From contig NZ_CABPRU010000014.1 in the NCBI RefSeq assembly GCF_902459705.1, positions 80,522 through 144,521 on the forward strand: 64,000 nt of DNA, given 5' to 3'. Position numbers and translations under genes: made by a program. Below the pieces are notes generated by a model. The model did no database searches. It had not been told where the DNA came from and saw only the letters and a list, made by a program, of their open reading frames with translations. This document shows, one piece after another, positions 1-8,723 of the stretch; positions within the stretch are counted from its first letter, which is position 1; each line of letters opens with the position of its first letter. This DNA comes from Pandoraea terrigena (GTDB lineage Bacteria > Pseudomonadota > Gammaproteobacteria > Burkholderiales > Burkholderiaceae).

Positions 1-75
1 CGCCCTCGCGCAGCGTGCCGCCCCGCCCTCATCGGGACCGGCGCCTGCTCCCCCCGGGCGTGGAGAAGACATCGA

Positions 76-1692
76 ATGGATAACAATCAACCCCTCATGC
101 GCAACATCGGGCCGTTCGCCCTGATGTTGACCGGCCTTGGCTCGATCATCGGCTCCGGCTGGTTGTTCGGCGCCTGGAAGGCCGCCAAGATCGCCGGTCC
201 CGCCGCCCTTTTCGCCTGGCTCATCGGCGCCGTCGTCATCCTGGCCATTGCGCTCACTTACGCCGAACTCGGCGCCATGTTTCCCGAGTCGGGCGGCATG
301 GTGCGTTACTCGCGCTATTCGCATGGCAGCCTCGTCGGTTTCATCGCCGCGTGGGCTAACTGGATCGCCATCGTGTCGGTCATTCCGATCGAAGCCGAAG
401 CGTCGATCCAGTACATGAGTACCTGGCCGTACGACTGGGCGCATGCGCTGTTCGTCGACGGTACGCTCAGCACGAGCGGGCTCATGCTCTCCGCACTGCT
501 GGTCATCGGCTACTTCATGCTCAACTACTGGGGTGTGAAACTGTTCGCGCGCGCCAACACGGCCATCACGCTGTTCAAGTTCGCCATCCCCGCGCTGACC
601 ATCGCGGGCCTGATGATCGCGGGCTTCCACCCGGGCAACTTCAACCTGGTGGAGCACGGCGGTTTCGCACCGAATGGCATGTCGGCCGTGTTCACCGCGG
701 TCGCCACGTCGGGCATCGTGTTCGCCTTCAACGGTTTCCAGAGCCCGGTGAACCTCGCAGGTGAAGCGCGCGACCCGGGCCGCAGCATCCCGTTCGCAGT
801 GGTCGGCTCGATCCTGCTCGCGACCGTCATCTACCTTCTGCTGCAAGTGGCCTACATCGGCGCGCTCTCGCCCGACCAACTGGCCGGCGGCTGGCACATG
901 GTGAGCTTCAGCTCGCCGTTCGCGGAACTGGCGATCGCGCTCGGCCTGAACTGGCTGGCGATCGTGCTGTACTTCGACGCGTTCCTGAGCCCGAGCGGCA
1001 CCGGCACCACCTACATGGCCACCACGAGCCGCATGATCTACGCGATGGAGCGCAACCGCACCTTGCCCGCGATCCTCGGCAACGTGCACCCGCTATATGG
1101 CGTGCCGCGCCCGGCGATGTGGTTCAACCTGGCGATCTCGTTCGTCTTCATGTTCTTCTTCCGCGGCTGGGATTCTCTGGCCGCCGTGATTTCGGTCGCG
1201 ACCGTGATCTCGTACCTGACCGGCCCGATCAGCGTGATGGCGCTGCGTCGCTCGGCCCCGGAGCTGCACCGTCCGATGCGCCTGCGCGGCCTGTCCCTGA
1301 TCGCGCCGTTCGCCTTTGTGTGCGCGTCGCTGATTCTCTACTGGGCCCGCTGGCCGCTCACCGGCCAGATCATCGTGCTGGTGGTCGTGGCGCTGCCCGT
1401 CTACTTCTACTACCAGGCGAAGGATCGCTGGCAAGGGTTCGGCCGCGACCTCAAGGCATCGTGGTGGCTGATCGGGTACCTTCCGGCCATGGCCCTGTGT
1501 TCGTACATCGGCAGCAAGGAATTTGGCGGTCTTGGCCTGCTGCCGTATGGCTGGGATATGCTGCTCGTGGCCGCCATGTCGCTCGCGTTCTACCATTGGG
1601 GCGTGAAGGCTGGCTGGCGTACGCCATACCTGGCCGGTGAGCGCGACGAAGACGTCGCCAGCATGGAAGGCATGCCCGCGCTCTCGCATTAA
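76..1692 (+). CDS. APC-family amino acid permease
   Basis: A 538-residue polytopic inner-membrane protein of the amino acid-polyamine-organocation family, which imports amino acids by proton symport or exchange. The N-terminus (residues 17-35, GLGSIIGSGWLFGAWKAAK) carries the glycine-rich first-helix motif typical of APC transporters, and hydrophobic segments follow to about residue 510. The motif GSGWLFGAWKAAKIAGPAA resembles aspartate/glutamate-type permeases such as Bacillus YveA, but the substrate cannot be set from sequence. The ATG is preceded by GGAGAAG about 7 bases upstream, which fixes the start. It stands alone, followed by a strong terminator and then a convergent gene. Confidence 0.9.
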   Translation: MDNNQPLMRNIGPFALMLTGLGSIIGSGWLFGAWKAAKIAGPAALFAWLIGAVVILAIALTYAELGAMFPESGGMVRYSRYSHGSLVGFIAAWANWIAIVSVIPIEAEASIQYMSTWPYDWAHALFVDGTLSTSGLMLSALLVIGYFMLNYWGVKLFARANTAITLFKFAIPALTIAGLMIAGFHPGNFNLVEHGGFAPNGMSAVFTAVATSGIVFAFNGFQSPVNLAGEARDPGRSIPFAVVGSILLATVIYLLLQVAYIGALSPDQLAGGWHMVSFSSPFAELAIALGLNWLAIVLYFDAFLSPSGTGTTYMATTSRMIYAMERNRTLPAILGNVHPLYGVPRPAMWFNLAISFVFMFFFRGWDSLAAVISVATVISYLTGPISVMALRRSAPELHRPMRLRGLSLIAPFAFVCASLILYWARWPLTGQIIVLVVVALPVYFYYQAKDRWQGFGRDLKASWWLIGYLPAMALCSYIGSKEFGGLGLLPYGWDMLLVAAMSLAFYHWGVKAGWRTPYLAGERDEDVASMEGMPALSH

Positions 1693-1732
1693 CCGCGACG
1701 CACGACCGCCGCGCCAACGCGCAAGTCTGCCA

Positions 1733-1758
1733 AGCCCGCCAATCCGGCGGGCTTTTTT
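1733..1758 (+). terminator. Rho-independent terminator of the APC permease gene
   Basis: An 8-bp GC-rich stem (AGCCCGCC pairing with GGCGGGCT) with a short loop is followed by six T residues. It lies 40 bases after the permease stop codon and before the convergent c-di-GMP gene. Confidence 0.88.
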
Positions 1759-1783
1759 ATTACGTCATGCCCGACAGGCCCAC

Positions 1784-3601
1784 TCACCGATGGGCGCGCC
1801 GCCGCTCGATGAACAGGCTATTGCCCAACGCGCGCTTGGCCATCTTCTTCGCATCGGCAGCCGCGGCCGAGACTTCCACATGCGATGGGAAGCTCTCGGG
1901 TGTGACCGCCACCACGCCGATCGACAGGCTCGTGATCGGGTGGAAGATGACCATGCCACGGCGATCTTCCGCCTCGAACCCGCCCGCCGCGATCTGATCC
2001 GGATGGAAGTATTCGGTCACCGCCTCGCCGAAGCGAGTGAGCGCTTCGCGGCAACGCGCCTCCCAGTCGGGGCTGCGGAACAGCACCAGGAAGTCGTCGC
2101 CACCGATGTGTCCAAGGAAGTCACGCTCGGGATTGCGCACCGCCATCAGCACACGCGCGACCAACTGGATCAGGTCGTCGCCGCGCCGATAGCCGAACAC
2201 GTCGTTGAACGGCTTGAAGTTATCGAGATCGACATAACAGGCGTGGAACGACTGCCGCTCGCCGATCATGCGATCCATGTAGTCGTCGATGGGCACGTTG
2301 CCCGGCAGCAGCGTGAGCGGGTTGGCGTACCGCGCCGCGTCGAGTTGCATGTCGGTGATGTAACGCATGAGGGCATGCCCCTGCGCCACGCCCAGATAGC
2401 GCCCCTGGTCGGTGACGATCAAACCGCCCGCAATTTGCCGGCTGGCGCCTTCGGCAATCATGCGGCTCAGATCCTCCATGCGCGCGCGCTTGTCGAACGT
2501 GAGCGGGCGTGGCTCCATCACGGCCGAGCACGGCTTGCGTCCGTAGAGTTCGCGCGTGAAGGGCCTGGCGAACCGGCCGATCAGCGATGCCCGGCCGATC
2601 AAGCCCACCGCACGCTCATGCTCGACCACCGGCAGCACATCGAGCGACGCATCGTTCTCGAAACGCGCCACGACATCTTCGCTGCGGGTCTCCGGCGAGA
2701 CGGGCAGCACGTACGACGCGATCCGCTCCAGCGTCACATTGCCTGCGCCCAGTTGACTCGGTTGCCGATGCACATACGCGCGGCGCTCGTTGACGACCGC
2801 CTGCACTTGCGCGGTGATCGCCCGTTGCGGCTTCGCTTCCGGGCGCGCGATGAAATACCCCTGCCCCAGAAAGATGCCGAGATCGCGCACCACCTGCAGC
2901 GCCTCGGCCTGTTCGATGCCTTCGGCGATGACGCGCGTGCCGCTCGTCTCCGCGATCTGGTGCATCGAGCGCACGAACTGGAGTTTGACGGTGTCAGTGT
3001 CGATGCCGTCGACGAAGTGCCGGTCGATCTTGACGTAATCGGGCCGCAGCTCGGACCACAGACGTAGGCTGGCGTAGCCTTCGCCCATGTCGTCGAGCGC
3101 GACTTCGAACCCCAGCTCGCGATACGCCGTGAGCGAGGCGCGCGTGCTCGCCAGATCCAGCGTGGGGGCATGCTCCGTGAGTTCGAGCACCACGCGCTCG
3201 GGCGCGAGGCGCAACGACTGGAGCATTGCAAACGTTTCGTCGAGCCCGAGCGATTCGCTCACCCCGCCGCCGGGGTGGGCTCGGGTGATTGGGCCGATGT
3301 TGAGGAAAAGGCGTTCCGGCAGATCCTGTTCGACGAAGCCGCGCAGCACCGTGCGACGGCACGCCAGTTCGAGCGGCGCGAGCACGCCATGACGGCGGGC
3401 GGCGGCGAACAATGCGAGCGGCGAATGAATCGGTGTGCCGGCGGGCCCGCGCACCAGCCCCTCGTAACCGGCGACGCCTGACGTACGAAAGTCGAGAATC
3501 GGCTGAAACACGCAGGTCAGACCAATGCCTTCGCACAGCTCGGCAAGCAGCGCCGCCTCGTCGGGTTCCGCGCATGGGGCTGACACCACGGCGGGTGACA
3601 T
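1784..3601 (-). CDS. EAL-CBS-GGDEF cyclic-di-GMP protein with variant motifs
   Basis: A predicted cytoplasmic cyclic-di-GMP turnover or effector protein. In the 605-residue form the order is an EAL phosphodiesterase-like domain (about 25-260), a CBS-pair-like region (about 265-400) and a GGDEF domain (about 430-590). The signature EAL is EGL (residues 47-49), while DDMGEGYASL, KIDRHFVDGID, EGIEQ and the QGYFIARP end are kept, so metal binding and catalysis may survive. The cyclase site reads GGDDF (500-504), and no RxxD inhibitory site sits five residues before it. The ATG at 3601 has no clear ribosome binding site; a TTG at 3676 behind ACGGAG is an attractive alternative adding 25 residues. 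Monocistronic, convergent to the permease. Confidence 0.85.
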   Translation of the reverse strand: MSPAVVSAPCAEPDEAALLAELCEGIGLTCVFQPILDFRTSGVAGYEGLVRGPAGTPIHSPLALFAAARRHGVLAPLELACRRTVLRGFVEQDLPERLFLNIGPITRAHPGGGVSESLGLDETFAMLQSLRLAPERVVLELTEHAPTLDLASTRASLTAYRELGFEVALDDMGEGYASLRLWSELRPDYVKIDRHFVDGIDTDTVKLQFVRSMHQIAETSGTRVIAEGIEQAEALQVVRDLGIFLGQGYFIARPEAKPQRAITAQVQAVVNERRAYVHRQPSQLGAGNVTLERIASYVLPVSPETRSEDVVARFENDASLDVLPVVEHERAVGLIGRASLIGRFARPFTRELYGRKPCSAVMEPRPLTFDKRARMEDLSRMIAEGASRQIAGGLIVTDQGRYLGVAQGHALMRYITDMQLDAARYANPLTLLPGNVPIDDYMDRMIGERQSFHACYVDLDNFKPFNDVFGYRRGDDLIQLVARVLMAVRNPERDFLGHIGGDDFLVLFRSPDWEARCREALTRFGEAVTEYFHPDQIAAGGFEAEDRRGMVIFHPITSLSIGVVAVTPESFPSHVEVSAAAADAKKMAKRALGNSLFIERRRAHR

Positions 3602-4087
3602 TATCGCAACGTCCGATGTTGCCGGCACGGCGAACCGCTCCGGCGGGCGTATCGCAACAGGCGGGAGAAGGGTCAACGGAAACTCCGTAAGTCGGGGCGG
3701 TGCGCGGCCATCATGCACGCCGCATTGCGTTGTGCGGGCATGTGCCGGACGTGTTGATGCGCACCGAAGGCAAGCGACGCGCCGATGACGTGTTTCACCC
3801 GATCCCCGTGCTTCGCGTCCGGCAGTGGCTCTGTGGCTCATATCCGCGTCTGGTGAAGTTGCCCGCAGGCATCCTCTTGTACTTGCCGCTCAGGCTATCG
3901 CTGCGATTTGACAGAACCGTGACAGTGTCGGAATTGCCACACACGCCGGCAGGACGAAAAGCCGGGACGAAAAAAAACGGCAACGCCGCATAGCGTTGCC
4001 GTGGCTTCGGGATGGCGCCGCTGACTGGCGCGCCCTCCCGGACCGACCGGGCGGTAGTGAACGGGTTACCAAACGGTAACGATCGGC
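3602..4087. other. Intergenic region upstream of the c-di-GMP gene
   Basis: 486 bases without a convincing gene (411 if the TTG start at 3676 is used). It holds the presumed promoter of the c-di-GMP protein and the metQ terminator. Short open frames on both strands lack ribosome binding sites and recognisable domains. Confidence 0.6.
3970..4002 (-). terminator. Rho-independent terminator of metNIQ
   Basis: ACGGCAACGC (3977-3986) pairs with GCGTTGCCGT (3993-4002). Read on the minus strand, the 10-bp stem is followed by a run of seven T residues. It lies about 85 bases after the metQ stop codon and closes the methionine importer operon. Confidence 0.88.
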
Positions 4088-4900
4088 TTACCAGGCGGTA
4101 ACGACCGAGCCGCCGAACTTCTTCTCGATAAAGGCCTTCACTTCCGGCGAATGGTAAGCCTTGATCAGCTTGGCCACCCAGGGCTTGTTCTTGTCGGCCG
4201 TGCGAACGACCAGCACGTTGGCGTACGGGCCGCTGGCGTCTTCGATGGCGATCGAGTCACGCTTCGGGTTCAGACCGGCTTCCATCGCGAAGTTGGTGTT
4301 GATCACGGCCACGGCGACATCGTCGAGCGAGCGCGGCAGTTGCGCGGCGTCCAGCTCCACGAACTTGAGCTTCTTCGGGTTGCCGATCACGTCGATCGGC
4401 GTCGCCTTCAGACCCGCATCGGCACGCAGCTTGATCAGCCCCTGCTTTTGCAGCAACAGCAGCGCACGCCCGCCGTTGGTCGGGTCGTTCGGCAGCGACA
4501 CCTTGTCGCCCGACTTCAGATCGGCCAGCGACTTGATCTTCTTCGAATAGATGCCCATCGGGAAAATCACGGTCTTGGCGACGGACTCGAGCTTGTAGCC
4601 ACGATCCTTCACCTGGGCGTCGAGGTACGGCTGGTGCTGGTAGCTGTTCGCATCCAGGTCGCCCGACGACAGCGCGGCGTTCGGCTGCACGTAGTCACTG
4701 AACTCGATGACCTTGATGTTCAGGCCGTCCTTGGCCGCAACCTTCTTCACTTCGTCGAAGATCTGCGCGTGCGGCCCCCCCGTGACACCGACCTTCAGGT
4801 TGACGACATCGGCGGCAGCCGCGGGCGCGGCGAACTGCGTGGCGAAAACGGTCGCGGCGCCGACCCCGGCCAACAGCTTGAAAAGCGTACGACGTTGCAT
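4088..4900 (-). CDS. metQ: Methionine ABC transporter substrate-binding protein MetQ
   Basis: Periplasmic methionine-binding protein of the NlpA/MetQ family, 270 residues, third gene of metN-metI-metQ. The mature part starts near VVNLKVGVTGGPHAQIF and carries the family motifs FSDYVQPNAAL, DLDANSYQHQPYLDAQV, SLPNDPTNGGRALLLLQ and PRSLDDVAVAVINTNFA. The signal peptide starts MQRRTLFKLLAGVGAA and ends in AAPAAAA. It has no lipobox cysteine, unlike most MetQ lipoproteins, so the product is probably a free periplasmic protein; the twin Arg suggests possible Tat export. The gap to metI is about 58 bases. Confidence 0.95.
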   Translation of the reverse strand: MQRRTLFKLLAGVGAATVFATQFAAPAAAADVVNLKVGVTGGPHAQIFDEVKKVAAKDGLNIKVIEFSDYVQPNAALSSGDLDANSYQHQPYLDAQVKDRGYKLESVAKTVIFPMGIYSKKIKSLADLKSGDKVSLPNDPTNGGRALLLLQKQGLIKLRADAGLKATPIDVIGNPKKLKFVELDAAQLPRSLDDVAVAVINTNFAMEAGLNPKRDSIAIEDASGPYANVLVVRTADKNKPWVAKLIKAYHSPEVKAFIEKKFGGSVVTAW

Positions 4901-4958
4901 ATAAAACCTCGCGTGTGAGTAATGTGCCGGTTCACCGGCAACGTTGTTGTGTGAGACG

Positions 4959-5612
4959 TTACTTATGGCTCAGGCGACGCACCAGCCAGTCGCCGAACGT
5001 CTGCACCAATTGCACGAAGACGATCAGGATCAGCACAACGGTAATCATCACCTCGGGAAGGAAGCGCTGATAGCCGTAGCGGATGCCCAGGTCGCCCAGC
5101 CCGCCCCCGCCGATGGCACCGGCCATCGCCGAATAACCGACCAGACTGACGAACGTGATCGTCAGGCCAGCCACGATGCCGGGCAGCGCCTCGGGCAGCA
5201 ACACCTTGGTAACGATCTGGCCGGTCGTCGCTCCCATCGACTGCGCCGCTTCGATCAGGCCACGGTCGACCTCGCGCAATGCCGTCTCCACCAGGCGCGC
5301 CACGAACGGCGCCGCCGCGATGGTGAGCGGCACCACGGCCGCCATCGTGCCGATGGACGAACCGACGATCAGGCGGGTGAACGGGATCACCGCGACGAGC
5401 AGGATGATGAACGGCGTCGAGCGCACCGCGTTGACGATGATGCCGACAACACGATTGGTTGGAAGGTTCTGCAACACTCCGTTGCGGTCGGTCAGATAGA
5501 GCAGCACGCCGAGCGGCACGCCGACCACGGCGCCGATCAGGCCGGAAATTCCGACCATGATGAGCGTCTCCCAGAAAGAGGAGACGAAGAGATCGAACAT
5601 TTCACTCCACAT
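4959..5612 (-). CDS. metI: Methionine ABC transporter permease MetI
   Basis: Inner-membrane permease of the D-methionine/methionine importer, 217 residues with about five membrane helices. Recognisable are the N-terminal [20 protein letters not shown], the EAA-like loop [25 protein letters not shown] that docks on MetN, and the [21 protein letters not shown] end. Its start overlaps the end of metN by 11 bases, so translation is probably coupled. Confidence 0.96.
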   Translation of the reverse strand: MWSEMFDLFVSSFWETLIMVGISGLIGAVVGVPLGVLLYLTDRNGVLQNLPTNRVVGIIVNAVRSTPFIILLVAVIPFTRLIVGSSIGTMAAVVPLTIAAAPFVARLVETALREVDRGLIEAAQSMGATTGQIVTKVLLPEALPGIVAGLTITFVSLVGYSAMAGAIGGGGLGDLGIRYGYQRFLPEVMITVVLILIVFVQLVQTFGDWLVRRLSHK

Positions 5613-6636
5613 GGCTCAGCTCCTCAACGACAACGCCTTGACTGGCGAGGAACGCCATGGCGTCTGCCACGCGGGCCGGGGTGCCGCCCGCCAGCACGGC
5701 GAGCGATCCGAAAGCCTGCCCCTGGATCTCGTCGATCTGGCCGTGCAGGATATTGAAATCGAGTTCGTAGCGGCGAATCGCCTCGGAGAGCAGCGGCTGA
5801 TCCACGCCCGCGCCGGAGAACGCCAGGCGATACAGGTGATCGTGGCCGTTGCCGATGCGCGACGCGACACGCTCGCGTACGCCCTCCGGCAATTCTTGCG
5901 AGATCACGTCGCCAATGAGCGCACGCGTGACTTCGTGGCGCGGGCGCAGGAACACGTCGATAACGCGGCCCTGCTCGACCACACGGCCGGCGTCGAGCAC
6001 CGCGACGCGGTCGCACACCTGCTTGATGACTTCCATCTGGTGCGTGATCAGCACGATGGTCAGGCCCAGTTCGCGATTGATGCGCTTGAGCAGTTCGAGA
6101 ATCGAGCGCGTCGTCTCGGGATCGAGGGCCGACGTCGCTTCGTCCGAGAGCAGCACCTGCGGCTCGCTCGCCAGCGCCCGGGCAATGCCCACACGCTGCT
6201 TCTGGCCACCGGAAATCTGCGACGGATAACGATCCTTTTGTGCCGTCAAGCCAACGAGTTCGAGCAGCGGAAGTACCTTCGCCCGAATCTCCGCCGCCGA
6301 CAGGCCCGCCAGTTCCAGCGGCAGCGCCACGTTCGCGTAGACCGTGCGGGAGCTGAGCAGGTTGAAGTGCTGGAAGATCATGCCGATGCGGCGGCGCGCC
6401 TGGCGCAGCGCGTCGGACGACAGCGACGTCAGGTCCTGGCCTTCGACGCGCACCGTGCCGTCGCTTGGACGATTGAGCAGGTTGATGACACGCACGAGCG
6501 TGCTCTTGCCGGCGCCGCTTCGGCCAATGATGCCGAAGACTTCGCCGCGCTCGATCGACAGGCTGATGTTGGAAAGCGCGTCGATCGGCCCCTTGGGCCC
6601 AGCAAAGCGCTGGGTAATGTTCTGGAGTTCGATCAT
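5602..6636 (-). CDS. metN: Methionine ABC transporter ATPase MetN
   Basis: ATP-binding subunit of the methionine importer, 344 residues from the ATG at 6636, where the family N-terminus [11 protein letters not shown] begins; an upstream in-frame extension is not conserved-looking. Walker A is GRSGAGKST, the signature is SGGQKQRV, and Walker B with D-loop is [12 protein letters not shown]. The C-terminal part (about 260-340) is the NIL domain, known in this family to bind methionine and mediate trans-inhibition. It leads the metNIQ operon. Confidence 0.96.
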   Translation of the reverse strand: MIELQNITQRFAGPKGPIDALSNISLSIERGEVFGIIGRSGAGKSTLVRVINLLNRPSDGTVRVEGQDLTSLSSDALRQARRRIGMIFQHFNLLSSRTVYANVALPLELAGLSAAEIRAKVLPLLELVGLTAQKDRYPSQISGGQKQRVGIARALASEPQVLLSDEATSALDPETTRSILELLKRINRELGLTIVLITHQMEVIKQVCDRVAVLDAGRVVEQGRVIDVFLRPRHEVTRALIGDVISQELPEGVRERVASRIGNGHDHLYRLAFSGAGVDQPLLSEAIRRYELDFNILHGQIDEIQGQAFGSLAVLAGGTPARVADAMAFLASQGVVVEELSHVE

Positions 6637-6713
6637 GCAAAAAAATAGCAGCCCCACTGCCAAAACTGCTCGCAGTGCCGCCGCCTGGACTCGATATTCA
6701 GTGCAAAGACAAC

Positions 6714-6742
6714 ATTCTAGCCCATGCACCTAAATAGTTGAA
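6714..6742 (-). promoter_or_regulatory. metN: Putative sigma-70 promoter of metNIQ
   Basis: On the minus strand, TTCAAC and TAGAAT lie 17 bases apart, in an AT-rich stretch (about 6725-6785) that contrasts with the GC-rich surroundings. The -10 box is good and the -35 box weak. No S-adenosylmethionine riboswitch was recognised in the 80-base leader. Confidence 0.35.
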
Positions 6743-6794
6743 AATAATAAAACTCGATCTCCTTATATTGGAATTCAACTGAACCCGGACACGG

Positions 6795-7217
6795 TCAGGC
6801 TTGCCTGCGCGACGCAAAGTCGTCGAGCACTTCGATCACGCGGTCGAATTCGAGCGATTTGTCGAAGAAGTACTGCACGCCCAGTTGCTGGCAACGTTTG
6901 CGATATGTGGCCAATGCGTAGTTCGTCAGCACGATGGCCATGAGTTGCGGCAGCAGCCCCGCGTCGTGCAGGTAGGAGAGCACATCCATGCCCGAGCCGC
7001 GCCGCAGTTGAAGATCGACGATCACCGCGTCGAACGACGCTTCCTGGAGCGTACGAACCGCGTCGTCGGCCGTCTCCGCCACGCCTGCCACCTGGAGCAT
7101 CCCGGTCGAACCGAGCGCTTCGGACAGGCTTTCGCGAATGACCGCCGAGTCTTCGATCAAGAGCACCTTGAGGGGCAAACGGGACCCCGTAAGCGTTGCC
7201 GCGTTCCCGGTTGACAT
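6795..7217 (-). CDS. Receiver-domain-only response regulator
   Basis: A 140-residue protein made of one CheY-like receiver domain: acidic pocket LLIEDSA (19-25), phosphoacceptor Asp68 in VIVDLQLRRGSG, a switch Thr in LTNYA and Lys in FFDKS. There is no output domain, so it probably acts as a phosphate sink, phosphorelay intermediate or protein-binding switch. It starts 13 bases after the NarL-type regulator gene ends and is probably cotranscribed with it, which suggests both report to the kinase at 8.7-10.2 kb. Confidence 0.88.
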   Translation of the reverse strand: MSTGNAATLTGSRLPLKVLLIEDSAVIRESLSEALGSTGMLQVAGVAETADDAVRTLQEASFDAVIVDLQLRRGSGMDVLSYLHDAGLLPQLMAIVLTNYALATYRKRCQQLGVQYFFDKSLEFDRVIEVLDDFASRRQA

Positions 7218-7230
7218 GACAGCCTCTCTC

Positions 7231-7878
7231 TCAACTGATCAAGCCGTTCTTGAGCGCATAGAGCGTCAGGTCGGCGTTGGTTTTCAAATGCATCTTTTCC
7301 AGCACGCGCGCGCGGTACGTGCTGACGGTCTTCACCGACAGATGCAACTCCTCGGCAATCTCGGTGGGGGTGCGTCCCTGCGCGAGCTTGCAGAACACCT
7401 GGAACTCACGCTCCGAGAGCTGTTCGTGGATCGGCTCGTCGCCGGGCTGGTCCAGCTTTTGCGCCAACAGATCGGCCGTGCCCTCGCTGACGTAGCGGTG
7501 GCCGCGCGCCACCGTGCGAATGGCCCGGATGATTTCGTCCGGTGCCGCATCCTTCATCAGGTAGCCGTTCGCGCCCGCGCGCAGCAGGTTGACCGCGTAC
7601 TGCGCTTCAGGGTACGTCGACAGGAACAGCACACGCTGCGCCGGGCGCAATTGCTTGATCACGCGCAACGTGTCGATGCCGTTCTTGTCGGGCATGGCGA
7701 TATCCAGCAGCACGACGTCGAACGCCGTTTCGCGCACGGCACGAATCACTTCGTCACCGCTCGCCGCTTCACCCAGCACTTCCATGTCCGATTCATCGGC
7801 GATGAACTGCTTGAAGCCGGTACGCACAATCGCGTGGTCGTCGGCGATCAGAATCTTTATTGTTGTCGGTGACATCAA
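7231..7878 (-). CDS. NarL/FixJ-family response regulator (LuxR-type HTH)
   Basis: A 215-residue transcription factor with an N-terminal receiver domain (ILIADDHAIVRTGF, phosphoacceptor Asp59 in VVLLDIAMPDKNGI) and a C-terminal LuxR-type helix-turn-helix (about 149-195, LSEREFQVFCKLAQGRTPTE and SVKTVSTYRARVLEKM). It resembles UvrY/GacA-like regulators. The closest kinase is the CHASE3/HisKA_3 protein starting at 8724 on the opposite strand, the kinase type known to pair with NarL regulators. A start at the second Met (7875) is equally possible. Confidence 0.92.
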   Translation of the reverse strand: MMSPTTIKILIADDHAIVRTGFKQFIADESDMEVLGEAASGDEVIRAVRETAFDVVLLDIAMPDKNGIDTLRVIKQLRPAQRVLFLSTYPEAQYAVNLLRAGANGYLMKDAAPDEIIRAIRTVARGHRYVSEGTADLLAQKLDQPGDEPIHEQLSEREFQVFCKLAQGRTPTEIAEELHLSVKTVSTYRARVLEKMHLKTNADLTLYALKNGLIS

Positions 7879-8018
7879 CGCTCCAGAGGTGCTCGGTCGC
7901 CCAAATGATGAATCATCCCGCGATAACGCTCAATCGCGATGCGCATGATCCTGCGCCTGCACAGTCAATGCACGCGGGCTGCCCGCCGCGCGTCCCGCGC
8001 CGCCCGGGACGCGCGCGT

Positions 8019-8180
8019 CTATCGTCGGAACACCCCGAAGAGCAATGTGAACAGAAAAATCACGAGGAAGATGAAGAACAGGATCTTCGCGATCTCTGCC
8101 GCACCGGCAGCGATTCCGGTAAAGCCGAACACTGCTGCGATCAACGCGATCACGAAAAAGACGACAGCATAGTGAAGCAT
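8019..8180 (-). CDS. DUF1328 small membrane protein (copy 1)
   Basis: A 53-residue very hydrophobic protein starting [20 protein letters not shown] and holding [20 protein letters not shown], the pattern of the DUF1328/YtjA family of two-helix membrane proteins. AGGAGG lies 5 bases before the ATG at 8180, a near-perfect ribosome binding site that excludes the longer upstream frame. Function is not known; relatives are often found near stress or envelope genes. A paralogue lies about 100 bases upstream. Confidence 0.87.
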   Translation of the reverse strand: MLHYAVVFFVIALIAAVFGFTGIAAGAAEIAKILFFIFLVIFLFTLLFGVFRR

Positions 8181-8277
8181 CGCAACCTCCTGGAATGGGA
8201 GCGGTCCGTGCGCGTCATGACGACGCGTCACGACGTCGCTGCCGCGTATGGCCGAGCCCCGCGCGGCAGCGCACCGT

Positions 8278-8454
8278 CTAGTCGACGATCTTCTTGGCGA
8301 TAGTCAGTCCAAGCAGCAAGAAGATCACGAACAGCACCAGGAACAGCACGAACAGAATCTTCGCGATTCCGGCAGCTCCCGCCGCGATCCCCGTAAAGCC
8401 CAACAGTCCCGCCACGATCGAGATCAGTGCGAACATCAAAGCCCACTTCAACAT
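8278..8454 (-). CDS. DUF1328 small membrane protein (copy 2)
   Basis: A 58-residue hydrophobic protein, paralogue of the gene at 8019-8180: both share [10 protein letters not shown](E/G)IAKILF and end in a short charged tail (here AKKIVD). The start at 8454 is set by GAGGAGA just upstream. The pair sits between the two-component regulator genes and their putative kinase. A membrane role is all that can be claimed. Confidence 0.87.
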   Translation of the reverse strand: MLKWALMFALISIVAGLLGFTGIAAGAAGIAKILFVLFLVLFVIFLLLGLTIAKKIVD

Positions 8455-8723
8455 AGCGCTCTCCTCGGTCAATCCATCGTTTCCCGGAGACGACTTCAGC
8501 ATCCGGTGGCGCGCCGCCCGTTTGCAAAGCGCGACACAAACCCTCGGGCGATGAGTGAATGGTAGGAAAAACGCACGAACCGGACTGCCCGGACGCCGCT
8601 GGTTTTTGCGTAGGAATTGGCTGACAATTCGCGAAATGACGCGCTTTTCGACTTATGATCGAAGCGCATCTGATCATCGGCATTGGTTGCACGCCACCCG
8701 TCAAAACCACGCCACAGGCCCCC

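Noticed and set aside
1637..3067. A plus-strand frame of 476 codons across the permease end and the c-di-GMP gene
   Set aside because: It passes through the permease terminator and lies antisense to conserved EAL and GGDEF motifs.
3700..3993. A 97-codon plus-strand frame between the c-di-GMP gene and metQ
   Set aside because: No ribosome binding site, no domain or signal peptide, and it runs through the metQ terminator.
6637..6794. A SAM or methionine riboswitch upstream of metN
   Set aside because: The leader is short and AT-rich, with no recognisable conserved core or terminator/antiterminator pair.
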